Positions 13,345 through 26,800 of a DNA stretch of 64,000 nt are shown piece by piece. Made by a program: the position numbers and the translations under genes. The DNA is from Taenia hydatigena (lineage: Eukaryota > Platyhelminthes > Cestoda > Cyclophyllidea > Taeniidae). The stretch lies in the NCBI GenBank assembly GCA_036345935.2, contig JADWOT020000001.1:186001-250000 (forward strand), in the 5' to 3' direction. Position 1 is the stretch's first letter; every line of letters starts with the position of its first letter. The notes under the pieces were generated by a model, which was not told the origin of the DNA, did not search any database, and saw only the letters and a list, made by a program, of their open reading frames with translations.

Positions 13345-15213
13345 ATGTGTGCATTTCGTAAAATCACGCCAAGAGGTCTGGCTATTGGCATTGATTTGGG
13401 CACAACTTTCTCTTGTGTTGGTGTCGTTCAATGTGGCAAAGTAGAAATAATTGCCAACGATCAAGGTAATCGGATAACGCCCAGTTATGTGGCCTTCACG
13501 GAGAACGAACGCCTTGTTGGTGAAGCTGCAAAGAGCCAAGCGGCCGTGAACCCGACCAACACGGTTTTTGACGTGAAGCGCCTGATCGGACGTTATTTCA
13601 ATGACAAGACAGTGCAAGATGATATGAAGCATTGGCCATTCAAAGTAATAAACTCTAAGGGGAAGCCAAAAATTGAGGTAGAGTACCGTGGTGAGACAAA
13701 ACAGTTCGTTCCAGAGGAGATTTCGGCTATGGTGCTGATGAAGATGAAGGAGACGGCGGAAGCATATTTGGGCAAGCAGGTGACAGACGCGGTGATCACG
13801 GTACCAGCGTACTTCAATGATGGTCAACGTCAAGCGACGATGGATGCAGGAAAAATCGCTGGTTTGAATGTATTGCGCATCATCAATGAGCCAACAGCAG
13901 CTGCAATTGCCTACAGTTTGGACAAGAGAGTCGACAGGCGGCGCAATGTGCTCATATTTGATTTGGGCGGTGGTACCTTTGATGTGTCCATCTTGTCCAT
14001 CGAGAATGGAAAATTAGAGGTGAAGTCGACTGGAGGTGACACGCACTTAGGAGGTGAGGACTTTGATTCTCGACTGGTGGACCACTTTGTAAAGAAGTTT
14101 GAACAAGACCACGAGGGAGTGGACTTGATGGCCAACAAGAAAGCTGTCAGCCGTCTAAGAAAGGCGTGCGAAGCGGCAAAGAAGACTTTGAGTTCGGTTG
14201 AGTTCACGTCGATTGATGCAGAATCGTTGGTTAAGAGCATCGATTTCACTACCAAACTCACCCGGCCTCGTTTTGAGCAGTTGTGCTCGGACCTCTTCAG
14301 TAAGACAATGGACCCGGTAAGGAAGGTGCTGAGTGATGCAAAGTTGAACAAGGCTGATATCCACGAGATAGTGCTGGTGGGCGGATCAACGCGTATTCCG
14401 AAGGTACAAAAGTTGCTCAAGGACTTCTTTGATGGCAGAGAATTAAACAAGTCTATAAATCCAGACGAAGCGGTAGCATATGGTGCAGCGTTGCTAGCAG
14501 CCAATCTGACTGGTGACGAGTCGAAGGTGGTGCAGGATCTGGTATTATTAGAAGTGACGCCACTGTCTCTGGGTATTGAGACAGTAGGTGGTGTGATGAA
14601 CACGTTGATAAAGCGTAACACGCCAATTCCGACGAAGAATACCAAATTCTATACGACAAACAGAGACAATGAATCGAAATTGCTCATTGAGGTGTATGAG
14701 GGCGAGCGTGCGATGACGCGCGACAACAACCGATTGGGCAAGTTTACGTTGTCAGGCATTCCACCGGCTCCACGTTCAGTGCCTCAGATCGAAGTGACCT
14801 TTAGTATTGATGAAAATGGCATTCTCGATGTGTTGGCGATGGAAAAGGCGTCGGGGAACCGGAATAGTATCACCATCAGTAATGACAAAGGTCGTCTGTC
14901 GAAGGAGGAGATTGAGCGAATGGTGAATGATGCAAAGATGTTTAAACGGGAGGACCAGAAGCAGAGGAGTAGGGTAGCAGCCAAGAACAGGCTAGAGGAC
15001 TACATCTTTAGCGTAAAATCGAAGATGGAGAACGACGAGATAAAGCGCAGAACTACCAAAGAATTTCGACAGCACGTGATTGCGATGTGCGAGACGACGA
15101 TCAAGTGGTTGGACGCCGACAACCAGGCCTCGAAGTGGGTCTACAATAACATTCGTAAAAACCTTGAGAGGATGTGCAGTCCTTTTGCGCCAAAAAAAAG
15201 TATTGAACAGTGA
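13345..15213 (+). CDS. HSP70-like chaperone, divergent, no EEVD tail
   Basis: Intronless 622-residue protein of the cytosolic HSP70 family, an ATP-driven protein-folding chaperone. All three family signatures are present: IDLGTTFS (16-23), [14 protein letters not shown] (about 204-217) and [11 protein letters not shown] (342-352). Also visible are [10 protein letters not shown] in the nucleotide-binding domain, the interdomain linker [16 protein letters not shown] (398 on), and a substrate-binding domain with VYEGERAMT and the GIPPAPR block. The start is the ATG just after the TATA box; it adds about ten residues before the first beta strand. Oddities: cytosolic HSP70s are usually about 640-650 residues and end in a Gly/Met-rich repeat and EEVD. 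This one stops at KKSIEQ straight after the lid helices, so it lacks the docking motif for TPR co-chaperones. Taeniid tapeworms are known to carry many such non-canonical HSP70 copies. Catalytic residues look intact, so it is probably not a pseudogene, but expression is unknown. Confidence 0.95.
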   Translation: MCAFRKITPRGLAIGIDLGTTFSCVGVVQCGKVEIIANDQGNRITPSYVAFTENERLVGEAAKSQAAVNPTNTVFDVKRLIGRYFNDKTVQDDMKHWPFKVINSKGKPKIEVEYRGETKQFVPEEISAMVLMKMKETAEAYLGKQVTDAVITVPAYFNDGQRQATMDAGKIAGLNVLRIINEPTAAAIAYSLDKRVDRRRNVLIFDLGGGTFDVSILSIENGKLEVKSTGGDTHLGGEDFDSRLVDHFVKKFEQDHEGVDLMANKKAVSRLRKACEAAKKTLSSVEFTSIDAESLVKSIDFTTKLTRPRFEQLCSDLFSKTMDPVRKVLSDAKLNKADIHEIVLVGGSTRIPKVQKLLKDFFDGRELNKSINPDEAVAYGAALLAANLTGDESKVVQDLVLLEVTPLSLGIETVGGVMNTLIKRNTPIPTKNTKFYTTNRDNESKLLIEVYEGERAMTRDNNRLGKFTLSGIPPAPRSVPQIEVTFSIDENGILDVLAMEKASGNRNSITISNDKGRLSKEEIERMVNDAKMFKREDQKQRSRVAAKNRLEDYIFSVKSKMENDEIKRRTTKEFRQHVIAMCETTIKWLDADNQASKWVYNNIRKNLERMCSPFAPKKSIEQ

Positions 15214-15467
15214 AGGCGAAAGTGTATTGTAGAATTTGAAAATATCGAATTACACTTTTTTCTTGCATTTGCATTTGTGTTTGTCTAAGTGCTAGTGTGT
15301 ACATTTATATGTTCGACCGGGGTATGGGAGAAGAACAGTTTGAGTCCACCTGTCCTTAGACATTAATGCTCGACATCAACATTATTATTTTGAAGTTTAT
15401 CACCCGTTAAAAAAAATAGTAATCGAGAAATGAACTTTGCGACTGATGATTACTGAGCTAAGTGAAA

Positions 15468-15473
15468 AATAAA
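15468..15473 (+). promoter_or_regulatory. Polyadenylation signal AATAAA
   Basis: A canonical AATAAA about 255 bp after the HSP70 stop codon, and the first good one in that orientation. It is the probable 3' end signal of that gene. Confidence 0.55.
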
Positions 15474-17898
15474 GCCAATGTAATTATGTCAGCCTGTTCC
15501 ACGTTTCCAATTGAATATGAGGCGGAAATATGTTTTCCATAATACGAATCCTATGGACAAAGGAACGGATCTATAGTCATCTGCTAGTCATATCGTTAGA
15601 GTGGGATAACAAAGTAAAAGGTTAAGCGGGAGGGTTGGAGACCAGTGAGCACATCAGGTGCGAATAGAAAAGTTAACAGTGGGTTGTATGAAGGATGTCG
15701 GAAAATTGTTTGTTGGAGGGAGTGATCCGGCAAATGGGACGCCATACAGACTCCTTCATAATCAGCAAATTGAAGGGAGAAAGTGCATTATTTTCAAACA
15801 TGAGTTGAGAATGGTAAAGCGACAACAAAACAAGCGTTTCCCTACCTTCAAAAAATCTAGGTGATGCATTCGCACTAAGAAATAATCTGGAAGACGTTGC
15901 AGTCCACATAAAAGGCAAAGTTTTATGTCTCGCATGTAAATGTAGAAGAATGGAGTAACCAGTGTCAAGTTCCCTTGATGCTAACTCGAAAGAGCATATT
16001 AACCCACCCAACCATCTTTTTACCACCCAAGCCTTTCCGTAGCGTCTTTTATCTTCCTGGTGCTCTTGCTCAGATTAAGATGATGAGCGTTGTAAGCAAA
16101 CAGGTGCTATGAATGAAAAGAGAATGTAAGATGGAGTCCTATGAAAGAAGGCTGCATTCCTGCACAACAATTGTTTCGATTCGCGATCAAAAGCGTTCTC
16201 GCCACACCCAAATTAATTGGATTTAATCGAGTAATGATGAATGTTATGCGAGTCGCGAGTTTATTGGCTAAACAGAGCCACGCCTTTGGATTCTCTTGTG
16301 CCAGGAATGCAGATGTGTTTGCTCAATGAGACACATTCAGAGTGCGTGGAAGGTTCAAGAAAATGCGCAGGAAAGGGTAGATCAGGCGACGGAGAGACAA
16401 AAGCACCAATGGACATGGAGGAGCGGGCACGTGCGTCGAGAGTAAGCAGAGGTGTGGTTGAGATCGCTCAGTAGTAACGAAGGATGATTCTGCACAATCT
16501 TACATCGTCGGCCTTCCAGCCAATTTAGCGCGATCAAAGGGTTAGCTGGGATCATCCTCAGGTCGTCTTCTTTACCAGCGAAGGTGAACGTTTCATGCAG
16601 ATTTGTGTAAGCACTTCTCTTCTCAGAGAGAATTCTAACAAGCAGCATGTATTGGAGGATCCCAAGTCCCGGTGAATGCTATTTCAAGACTAGGCATCCA
16701 TTCTCCCTTGTCTTTTGATAAAAGATCTTACTTCTAATAACAACGCAAGGTGGGGGAACTAAAAGAAGGTTAAAATAAGTCACTTGCAGCATCATTATTT
16801 AAGACCAATCCGAGCATGGGACAATCTTGCGAATAATCAAATAGGGATAAAAATTTTTGATTTATTAGGAAAATCCAGCTGAAAAAATGACACATTTCTG
16901 ACAAATTTGAATAAGATGAACCAAATCACGAGCTTTTGGAGATGGTAACATGTATAGAATGTGAAACATCCAATTCGCTCTGCCACTTTCTGTCCTCTTG
17001 TGTGTCACATTAGGTAAAGGTGGGTTTCACATTTCATTGCATTACATTAACATTTACGGAAAAATCTTTACGCAATTCAGCAAAACAAATGATGCAGTTA
17101 GAGAAGTAAGGAAACCTGAGTAAATGGGGTTGACTCGTGAAATTACTTTGTAATAAAATTAAACAACATCGTCTTAATTCGTCATTGAAAATTGGCAATC
17201 TAGCTTAAAGGAATGGTTTGGCCTTCTGTCTGCTGTGATGCCAATCCCTTGTTAACCACCGCTTACAGCACATGTGACTCTACTTGCACTCAACTATCGT
17301 GGACGAAGTTCGGGTCGGGAAAGATGTTGCTCTAATTTTCTTTCGAGGATGAATTGATGTGTCCTGTGTGTGAGGTAAGTAAAGTGTGTATCATTTGTGA
17401 AGACTTTAGCAACATGGGAGAGCATACGAGCCATGCTTCCACGATGTGTGGAGAAAACTTAGGAAGGAATCGTCATTTGCCCAGGGGGTATCCATTTGAT
17501 TATCACTTCAGCCATATGATTTCTTCTTGAAAGTGCAGAAGCAACTTACATCAGGTCAAAATTTTTTTGGCACCCTTGTTATTGGCAAAATCTGGAATGG
17601 TCTGCGAACCACACGATTTGATGTTGCTACCCTTATTCCCATAAGCTGTCACATATACGCGACGTGTGCTTGCAGTTAAGAATCCTGAAATCTCACATAG
17701 TAATTATATTTATATTTATAAAATACTCTCCCATCCAAAAAATTATCTTTTACCGTCCTGTCTGAAATCAAACACCTAAAATTCGCATCATTTTAAAGTA
17801 TTCGTAACTAAATATAAATAGGGATAATGAACAATTTTTGAATGAGCGGGTTTCCTTATTTATTCGTCAAAAATGCTTTAAATGACGCACGATAGGTG
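15474..17898. other. Intergenic, no gene seen
   Basis: Short frames only (up to 117 codons at 15673-16026 on -), with no motif or splice pattern. An AT-rich TATATT run lies at 17705-17722. Confidence 0.55.
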
Positions 17899-18054
17899 TG
17901 GCTACAGGATTTCGTTTGTTCGGCTGCCGGTTTTGGCTACGGACTGGAGCGGCCACATTGCCCATCCGGATGGGCTGCCCTGCAGGCCATGCCAGCAGTC
18001 CGGAGGCCAGCCAACCCAGCCTCCTTTTGTCTTTGAGGATAGTCTTGGGACGCT
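17899..18054 (+). mobile_element. Decayed LTR of the TRIM-like family
   Basis: Aligns with the LTR consensus through TTCGTTTGTTCGGCTGCCGG, CGGCCACATTGCCC, a GGGCTG...CAGGCCATGCCAGCAG block, then TTTTGTCTTTGAGGA and TTGGGACGCT. The segment that normally carries the TATATATTCTACCCT motif is replaced by unrelated GC-rich sequence. Boundaries are approximate. Confidence 0.6.
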
Positions 18055-20801
18055 GATTCGACTTCGTTTTAAGTATTTGGCGATCTGATTTCGTTTCATT
18101 GTCTTAGTTATTTGAGTGATATTCAAACAACGGACAAATTGTATCCATCTAACTTCAAATAGAGTTGAGTTTCTCGCAAACAATATAAAGCGCTCAGCAT
18201 TGTGTGCGTTCTCACTCTACTGCTTTTATCCATGCGGCTATTGTTTTTGGAATGGGAAAATTTTGATCCTAAGGCAAGCGATTAGTCGATGGAAGTCCAA
18301 ATTGTAAAATCTGCCTTACCATACGATTAGTTTCCCGTTTCACTTCAAGCATGCTAGTCCAATGTACAAAATATCAATTGTCAGAATTATGTGATAATTT
18401 TGTAGCAGTGATTACCTTCAAGCCGCTTTGTTCTTCCCGAAGATCGGCGCATAAACAACACCTACTTTTACTATCACCAGTAAGCGTCAAATTCTACCTT
18501 ATCTGCTAAAAGAGTGGGATGGATTAGGATCATACATTTTAATTGAAAAAAATGTACCAGTTATGTTATTCTCCATTCATTCCGGACATAAACGTTGGTG
18601 TAGTCTACTCCTTAACTTGAGGTTTGTTTGGTCAGAGTCAGTGTACAAACTGCGACTGAAAGTGCTGTGATGCCGATGGTTGAAGGGGACGAAGAGAACG
18701 GTCACCTACCGGCCAGCTGAAAACAACAAAAGTGTGGATAAAGTCCTGAACGTGGAAGACTTCCTCCTGGTGTACCAAGTCGAAAGCTCCGTCACTCATT
18801 CGACTTCTTGCAGATGAGTCCACAAGGAGACAGATATGGGCATTTAGACATCCAACTTAGCTTTAAAAAATTACTAATTACTCCATCAACCAATTGCAGA
18901 ACTTCTTCAGGTTTAGCTTGAACACCTGACAATAACAATTCTTCCTCTCGTTCACTTTTCAACCATTCCAGACAACCCACCCAACTTCACTTCATCGGTT
19001 GGCCTGTCATATAGTTCCACGACTGCACATATTTCCGTACATATTTGGTAAACTAGCCACCAATTGCTTGAGGCACCCAAACGGCTTCCCCGTTTTTGCG
19101 ACTGCGATCCACCAACAGTCCCTTCCAGGTGCGAGCCAAGCGGCAATAAAACTTAACTCAGCTAATTCATAGACTGTAAAGAAGCACGCTGTAACGTCTA
19201 TTAACATAGCTATTTTAGGAGTAGGATATAGTAAACAAACCTTGTGGATAACTTGCAAGAACTCTGCGATGGTAGAATTAGTGTTATTAACCAGTCCCAT
19301 TTCTCCTGGTTACAGAGATTAATCGCGCATTTACTTGGGGTAAATCCAAACCTCTAAAACCGCCTTTAAACAAGTTGCCAATCTTTCTTAATAAAAACTC
19401 TCAGTTTCACTGTTTAGCATTGATATTCTAGACCCAACGACGACAGAGCGGGAGCCTTTTTGCTACGGTGCAGCTCAACCAATCACGAGGCCACTCCTAG
19501 AAAGTCATTTTGTTTTCAGAACTGCTTTGGCACTTCGGCTCGATATCATCAGCTCAAAAGCAAGTTCTTCACATTGCATTTTACATTACTTTCATCACCG
19601 TATGCTTGCACAATGTTTAAGCACGAGAAGCTTTGATTATGAATGATAAGTCAGAGTTGGCTTGACATCTCGTAGCGACATAACGATTTGCATAAAGGGT
19701 CAAAGGTACCTAAAAGCCACTCACAGCATCTGCAGCTTTCGTCCAATGCTGCATTAACTTGGAAAACCTTTTACAAGAACCTGAGAACGTGAAGCAATGA
19801 CTTGGTGCATTTAACATCAAAAGTAATAACTTCAAGTCAGTTGATCTAAAGGAAATAAGTATTGAACGAAAGTGTTCCTTTGTTTTACTGAAATTGGCTG
19901 ATCGTGACTTCGGCTTTTCGATGATCCACTGAGCTTTCTTCATCAGGTTACAAAACTGTCCAAGTGATTTGTTCCTCTGAGATTCACGCAAAACGCGCCT
20001 TTTATAGACAGTTACATCTTCGATTCTGTTTGGTCTGAGTACCTCACAACCGCTGCAGTTCACATTACGCACCTGACGGGCATTGCGGATCCCCCGCCCC
20101 TTCGGTCAGAGAAGGAGCACGGCATGGCAGCTCTTGTGAGAACTCTTTGGCTAGAAACATCGGTTATCGCTTTTAAACGCCGTACCGCTTCGGTAAATGC
20201 TCCAATTTTCAAGTGTGTACAATAAATGAGTAGAAAAGAGATGCCTAAAATATATGAAATCATTGCAGTAAAAGGCCAGAAAATTTAGGCAATAGGTGTC
20301 ATGAGGCGAGAAACCGATCCTTTGGCATTTTGTTGAAACTGCAAGCAGCAAAACCAGTGAATACGCATCCACCTTTGAACTCCTTTGATCATTTCAAATA
20401 AAAGTTGACTGACCAAATGACTTGTTTTTCTTGATTAAACTGGATGGTAAGTTACGCATACAGCGTCACTTCACACCTAATCAACTTACCCCGAAATAAC
20501 AAGAAATCGCAAACAGACAACCCATGTGTACTGCTCTCAGGTTGACGATAGTGAAAACTTGAGAGACACGTTGCTGCCTATGATAGTTTGGACTCGGACA
20601 ATTGCGGCAATGACTCTTCTGTTTCCTGCGCTTCACAAAAAAACGTGGTCCACAACAGCCTTTAGGGTTCATTATTAATAGACTTATAAGTAGACTGGAT
20701 TTCAGAAGCGGACCACCTCCACCAAGAGAAAAACGCATTTAAAATACAGTCTTATTCCCTTCTCTTTTACCAAACAATCCACTGAAAGCAAAAAGAGCCG
20801 T
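18055..20801. other. Intergenic / TMTC3 3' flank
   Basis: Lies downstream of the TMTC3-like stop codon, so the part next to 20801 should include its 3' UTR on the minus strand. Minus-strand frames between 18638 and 19300 look somewhat protein-like but change frame and carry stops, and I recognise no domain. Confidence 0.45.
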
Positions 20802-23800
20802 TCAAGTTTGCCTTCGGCGCTTAGCCTGCAGCAAGGCTAGGTGGCGAAAAACGAATGCGTCAGTGGGATCAGCGGGATTGGCAAGTGCTGTGGCCTCACG
20901 GAGACACCGTTCGCCTGCCTCTAGGTCCCCCGTACCCTCTACGAGGGCGACACAGTGATTATGACGAGCCTGTAGATTGTTTGGTGATAGGGTGATTGCC
21001 TTTTCAAAGACCTGAAAAGGGACAAAACAAGCACGCAAGGGCTAAGAAATTTTGCCACTGAAGGGTGTGTGAGTAGGAAGAACTCTACTAACCTTGATTG
21101 CCGCGGTAGCATTTTTGAGCACGGAGAGCTCGATGTCACCGAGAAGCATGTAAGACTTGAAGTGATCTGGATGATGCTGAAATGACAAGTAGTTTCTAAT
21201 AAGTGGTGTGTTTTTTCTTGAATTGAGAAGTTATTTAAGGCTGACACGGCAGTTTATTCTACCACGAAATACAACATTCTTGACGCATTGAGCAGAATGA
21301 CACTACTCAGCACTTTTGCTGCCACCGTCCTCCATGGGCTTGAGACAGCAGCGGTTGCACCGAACAGGGCAATGCGTAAACTGGATGGATTTGAGGCCGC
21401 AAAAAATGCATCAAGGATACCGCGGTCTGATTTTCCTCTTTAAACGGCATAACCTTAAGTGAAGCCCAGCCTTCATTTGTTTCAGGGATTGGAGGTAGCT
21501 AACTTGCCAGTAACTTTCGCTGTAAAGCGTAGTGTCGCAAAAAAAATACTTTTGAAGCTGCAGCGAAAGTAGTGAGGAAAGAAAATCTGCAGCAGTTTCA
21601 GTTTAGAACAACAAATTTTCTCCCAAGCGTTACTGTTTACACCCGGATGATTTCCCAAGTGTACGATCACGAACACTGCTAGACATGAAGCAACGAACTT
21701 GTTTTAATGCCCACATTTCCATGGAATAGGAAATGGAAAGTTTCGCAAACCATTTAGACAAAAGAGCTATGATACTTTCTCATTAAGGCTAAGGCGTTTG
21801 TTGGGCAAATGACTCTTGGTTAGACCAACACACTGACTAAAGCAAGACAGGGCTATTTAATCAGGCAATCAGCCCTCATCAACGACCCGCAAGGGAAGAG
21901 AGCAAAAGGCTTCGAACTATACGAGTGAATTGAGAGGACGTGGAAAAGGCAGTGAAACGGACCTCAATCAACCGATGGAGCAGCGGTACAGCGGCTATCG
22001 AATCGTTCAACTCGTTGTGATACATCAACGCCAAGTTGAAGAGGGAACTCCTGTGCGTTGGATCGACCTTATCAAGCAAAAAAGAAAAAAGGCCCAATAA
22101 ATGATATGCACAGTTCATTTTGTCTCATACCAAAAGCAAATTAAATTTTAAAACGGGCCTGATGAACTTCGATAAATAAACGAAAATTTGACCCAAGATG
22201 AAGCGCTATACATGAAAATGAAAACTATTCAAAATAGACACTATTTCGAAAAAACGACGTAAGGAAGAAGTTTTCACCTCCAATACAGCTCGGTAATGAC
22301 GGGCAGCTTCGGCAAATTGACCAGCATCGGTGTACAGAATGGCCAGTGCGAAATTGACACGAATAGGTTCGTAGTTACGCCCCGCCAGGTCTTCAAAACT
22401 GGCAAAGGGTAATTTGAAATTCAGAATTAACCTAGTTTCTCATGTATACTTTTGCAACAAGGAGATTTGGTGGGTTCCAAGCCGGTAGAATCTTTGCAGT
22501 GGTCAGTGTATACCGCAAATACGTCAAACACGCCTACCTTGCTTTAAAGCCACAAAACCAAAGCTTTGTAATTTAAATTTGCCGACACGAATCTAAATGG
22601 TAGCCTGATTCTGAAAAGCCTCGAGCAAGTAGGAAGGCAACGATTCCTCAAAGAAGTATGAATGCCGTTGCAATGAAATGATGGGTAGTCGGGAATGTGG
22701 ACATGTACTGCCATGTTTAGGTGGCTAGAAACTTACAAAGCCATTGCCTTTTTGTGCAACACAGGGTCTGTTGTCTCGGAGTAGGAAGAAGCGAGAGCGA
22801 ACAACGTTTGCTAAACAAATGTCGTGAAATTTAAATTAATGCATGCTAAACAATAAACTTGAGCAGGGTGAATAGTGTGACTACTTAAGTGCTAATTAAG
22901 TAGAAAGTACAAATCAGGGTAACCAGGTGGGTTTTCATGGTTTAAAAGCTAGAAGCGTGATTCAAACAAGACCATACGATTATTGCCCACATCAGGGGGC
23001 CAAACTATTTTTAGAGGAATGCACGGGCAACTTTGAATTAAAATGCCATTCACAAAGAGGAAGGTAGTCACAATCTAATTGAATTGATAAAACATAGATG
23101 TGAATCAATTACTTTTTAAATGAAAAGGTCCATCACAGTCTGGGATGAAAACAAACCTCATGATGAGGATCAAATTGAAGAGCTTGATTGAAGCTAGCAT
23201 AGGCTTCTTCAGTTCGGTTTGTCCCCAAAAGAACGACGCCAAGCTAAAATACGAACCCAAAATTGCAGCTGAAAAGGGACAGTGTAAGGTACCCATATTT
23301 ATAGGTACGAATGATGGAGAAGATTAAGCGTTTTGGAAATGTGTGTTAATGAAAGAAATTCAGTCCTCCTCAAATGTGGAAAAACTAGCAGCACAAATAC
23401 GAGTTTCACTACTTAAAAAAACAAAAAAACAAAACGTTTTCAGCGTTATCAGAAACCTAAATAAATGTGTAAAAAGGGCTTCTGTTCCAAGTAAGGCGTT
23501 TTCACCAGAACGCATAGTTAGGCTTACGTTGTAGTGCAAAGCCGAACTGGTGTACTTGTACCTCAACGCCTTCCTATACATATCTTCGGCTTCCATAAAT
23601 CTAAACGAGGAACACAGAATCCCAGTTAAGGCATTAAAAGGGGAGAGATTTTCGCATCAATGAAGTTACACGCAATGTACCTCTGTTGGCGAACGAGAAT
23701 GCTGCCACGATTCTGATAGGCGTCCACGTTGTCCTCGCGTAGTGAAATGGCCCTCCTCAGCAAGGCATCAGCTTCGTCCAGTCGGCTGTCATTTTTGGAC

Positions 23801-26800
23801 AAAAGGTTGGCCAAGTTGATAAAGATTGTTAGATCCTTTGGTGAGACGCGGGTATGATACACCTTTCCTAAGGGCGCAGGAAATTCCAGCTATGCATGCT
23901 TCAATTTCAATAAGGACGCGATGTGCGTGAAGAAGAATGTAAAGAGAAACGGCAAAAGGGCGCAAAAGGAGAAATAAAAAAAAAAAAGGAAAAACACACG
24001 AGTAGGACTTGAATAATGGTACGACTAAATTTTAAATCAGGGTTTCGTTGTGTCTCAAGTAAGTAGATAAAGAGCCGTCACTAATTTGAGCAGGATCGCC
24101 TCGGCACCACAGACAACAACTTTTGTAATTTTAGCGATCGACCACAAACCGAAGACAAAATCGCAACGAAAATGCAGTTTTATAGCCGGCGACAAATTTT
24201 AGCTACCAAAAAGTGAAATCTGAAACTGAAACAATCAAAATAAGGGGAATTGTTTCTCATAACATCCTGATGGAGGAGACTTTGCTTAAAGTAACCCCAC
24301 TAGTTGAGATATTAATATAAGAATCAATTATGATAGAATCATTCTCTAAAAACCAGGTCGTTAGACTTTCCCAAAGGCGAAAACTGCTTTCCTAGACAAA
24401 GCACACCTGCAATGCCAACGAGAACTCACGGGTCAAGCACAGAGCTCCAATGGAGAAATAAAGAGATTTGGTATCTAGACATGAGAAAATTTGCGCATCG
24501 ATGAAATAAGCTTACACTCAGCTAAGGAGATTAATTACTGTAAGCACAATGGCGTAACTTCAAATCGACGACCCAGGACACCAAAGTAAGCCTTTCTCTA
24601 GTCGAATCAGTTTTTAAGCGTGCCGGCTAGAAGATTCTGCAGCTATTAAATCAGTTTAAGTTGCTATGGACGATACCGAAAATAGCATAAACCTGTGTCA
24701 TCACCCGCCAATGGGCGACATGGAAAACCAGCTCCACTCAACTGAAGCCGGATTAATGTCAGTACACCAATCTCTGCGCAACTAGGATACGTCTAAGTAA
24801 TTCGCAGATGAGCAACAATCACCACTAGTAAGTAATCTAGATTAATAATAAAAACATAGCCACTTTCTTGTTAATACGGAATCCGATGGCACGCAACTGG
24901 TGACTGACGAAGAAAACTTAAATGCAACAGCAAGAGATATTCATATAGCTTTCAACAACTGGTTTTTAATAAAATGTGTTCGAATTTGCGGTAGAATGAT
25001 AGAGAGGTTATAGTACATTGAATGCCCACTCCAATGTAGGTGCAAGTTACATCTCGATATATACTCAACGGATTAGGAAACTAGTGACAGTTAAATCATG
25101 CTGCGTACCCGCTGAAATATTCAACACTTTCCTATTTGTTATAGCTAAATAAATTTTTCAAAAATGTACGTATCTAAGTCACCGTATAAGTTACAGCCAC
25201 CACAACATTAATTCTACTCGCATTTAATGAGTTAAACAGTGGTGAAGTGAACCTTTCTTAGGCTTGGGGAAGAATTCCATAGCCTGGTAGTATACGGTTT
25301 CAGCCTCTTCGAGGCGCCCAAGTTGAACAAGAGTGCGACCAACGTTAATTCGAGCGCCCATATCATCTGGCTGAACCCTAGATAAGGAAAAAACCAAACC
25401 AATCAAATCAAACGCAAAAAAGAACGCCAAAGTTTGCTTGATCCACGCTCAGCCAATGAGAGGGTAGTGGACTAACCAATCATGTGCACAGAAATTTAAA
25501 GTAGCCTACAGGAACTCTCATGAAGGAAAGATGAAGCAAGGAAGTAATGGAAGTATAAATGGACCGAACAGCCTGTTGGAAGTAAAGCAGAGCCTCGTCG
25601 AATTGTAATCGTCCCTCCAGTGCATGGCCTACGTTGTTCCAGAGCTTTGCATTACGCTGATTCACCCTTAGACCTGAGGTGAACAAGGAGTACTCGTCCT
25701 TCCTACCAATAAAAAAATTACCACTCAGTAAAGGCCAGGCCCGATGCATCATTCGTCGCTGTTTATTCGAGCAAAGAAGTTAAAAGCTAATGGACCTAAA
25801 TCGAAAACTGGTAAAGCCAAAACGATGTGAACCTCGATGTCACTATGATGCGATAGTCTGAACTCATTAATTAACGATACTTAGAAGGCGGTCAAAAACT
25901 GAAACTCATTACACTCGTCTAGAGCAGAAAATCTGGGTGGAAAGCAGCAGCAGGCGTTGGAAGCTGCGATGAGAATTTTTTTAGGAATAAGGTTCGGCTA
26001 AGACAAAAAAAAAGCGGGACGTTTCGCTTCGTTTTCAATCCCCGTATTAATGAAATTTTGCAACTATTTTCGAACTGAAAAGAAATAGGCCATTCGGTAA
26101 TTATTCCCTTCAAAATGATTCAAGAGAAGCCCCGTGTTCAGTCTCTGGACTACTCAGGTTTGTCATAGTAATTGCTTAGGGGGATTATATCAACAAGGTG
26201 GAAGATGAAACTTATGTGGTGTTTATATATGGAAAGCGAGCTGGAAAGGCGATACGAGCACTGTTCAGTGACCTTTTAAGAAGGGGAACGAAAGCAGAGC
26301 GGATATCCCTTCTAAAAGATATTCCACCAATCACAAAATAGGGCGTGTGGGGTTGGATACGATTGGGTGGTGAGAAATTGCATTGCTATTGGTGAGTCGA
26401 GTTGGCCATGTTTTGGCAACCGACCTTGGATGTCAATAAGACTCATCCGCTTCGAGGAAGAATTTACATCACTGTGGTTTTATAATGCTGTATGCATTTT
26501 CAAAAAGGAGTATGCAAATGAAGGTCGTAAAGAAATTGGAATTAGTGGCGAGTTTATAGTGTTATTCGATAATACACCGCAAGGGCAACTTCTGAATGTA
26601 ATTAAGGCAAAAGGAAGACCAGACGGAGATGAACACTTACCAGAATTTGTCTCTGCCATAAAGCTTTCCCTGCATAAAAACGGCATCTATTAAACACCCT
26701 TTATGCTTGATAGGCACAGTCGAACAAGAAAAGAAATCCTGATATTTACTGCTCACCGGGAAAAAATAAGTGTAGACTCATCCCGCCATTCACTTACCAA

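Noticed and set aside
13339..13833. 164-codon minus-strand frame over the HSP70 start
   Set aside because: It overlaps the HSP70 signature-1 region on the opposite strand and shows no domain; a shadow frame.
13911..14645. 244-codon minus-strand frame inside HSP70
   Set aside because: Antisense frames of this length are a known by-product of HSP70 codon usage. The plus-strand protein explains the sequence fully.
26367..26693. 108-codon plus-strand frame within a TMTC3 intron
   Set aside because: It lies in the intron between 25703 and 26797 on the opposite strand. No motif, no splice partner; compatible with chance.
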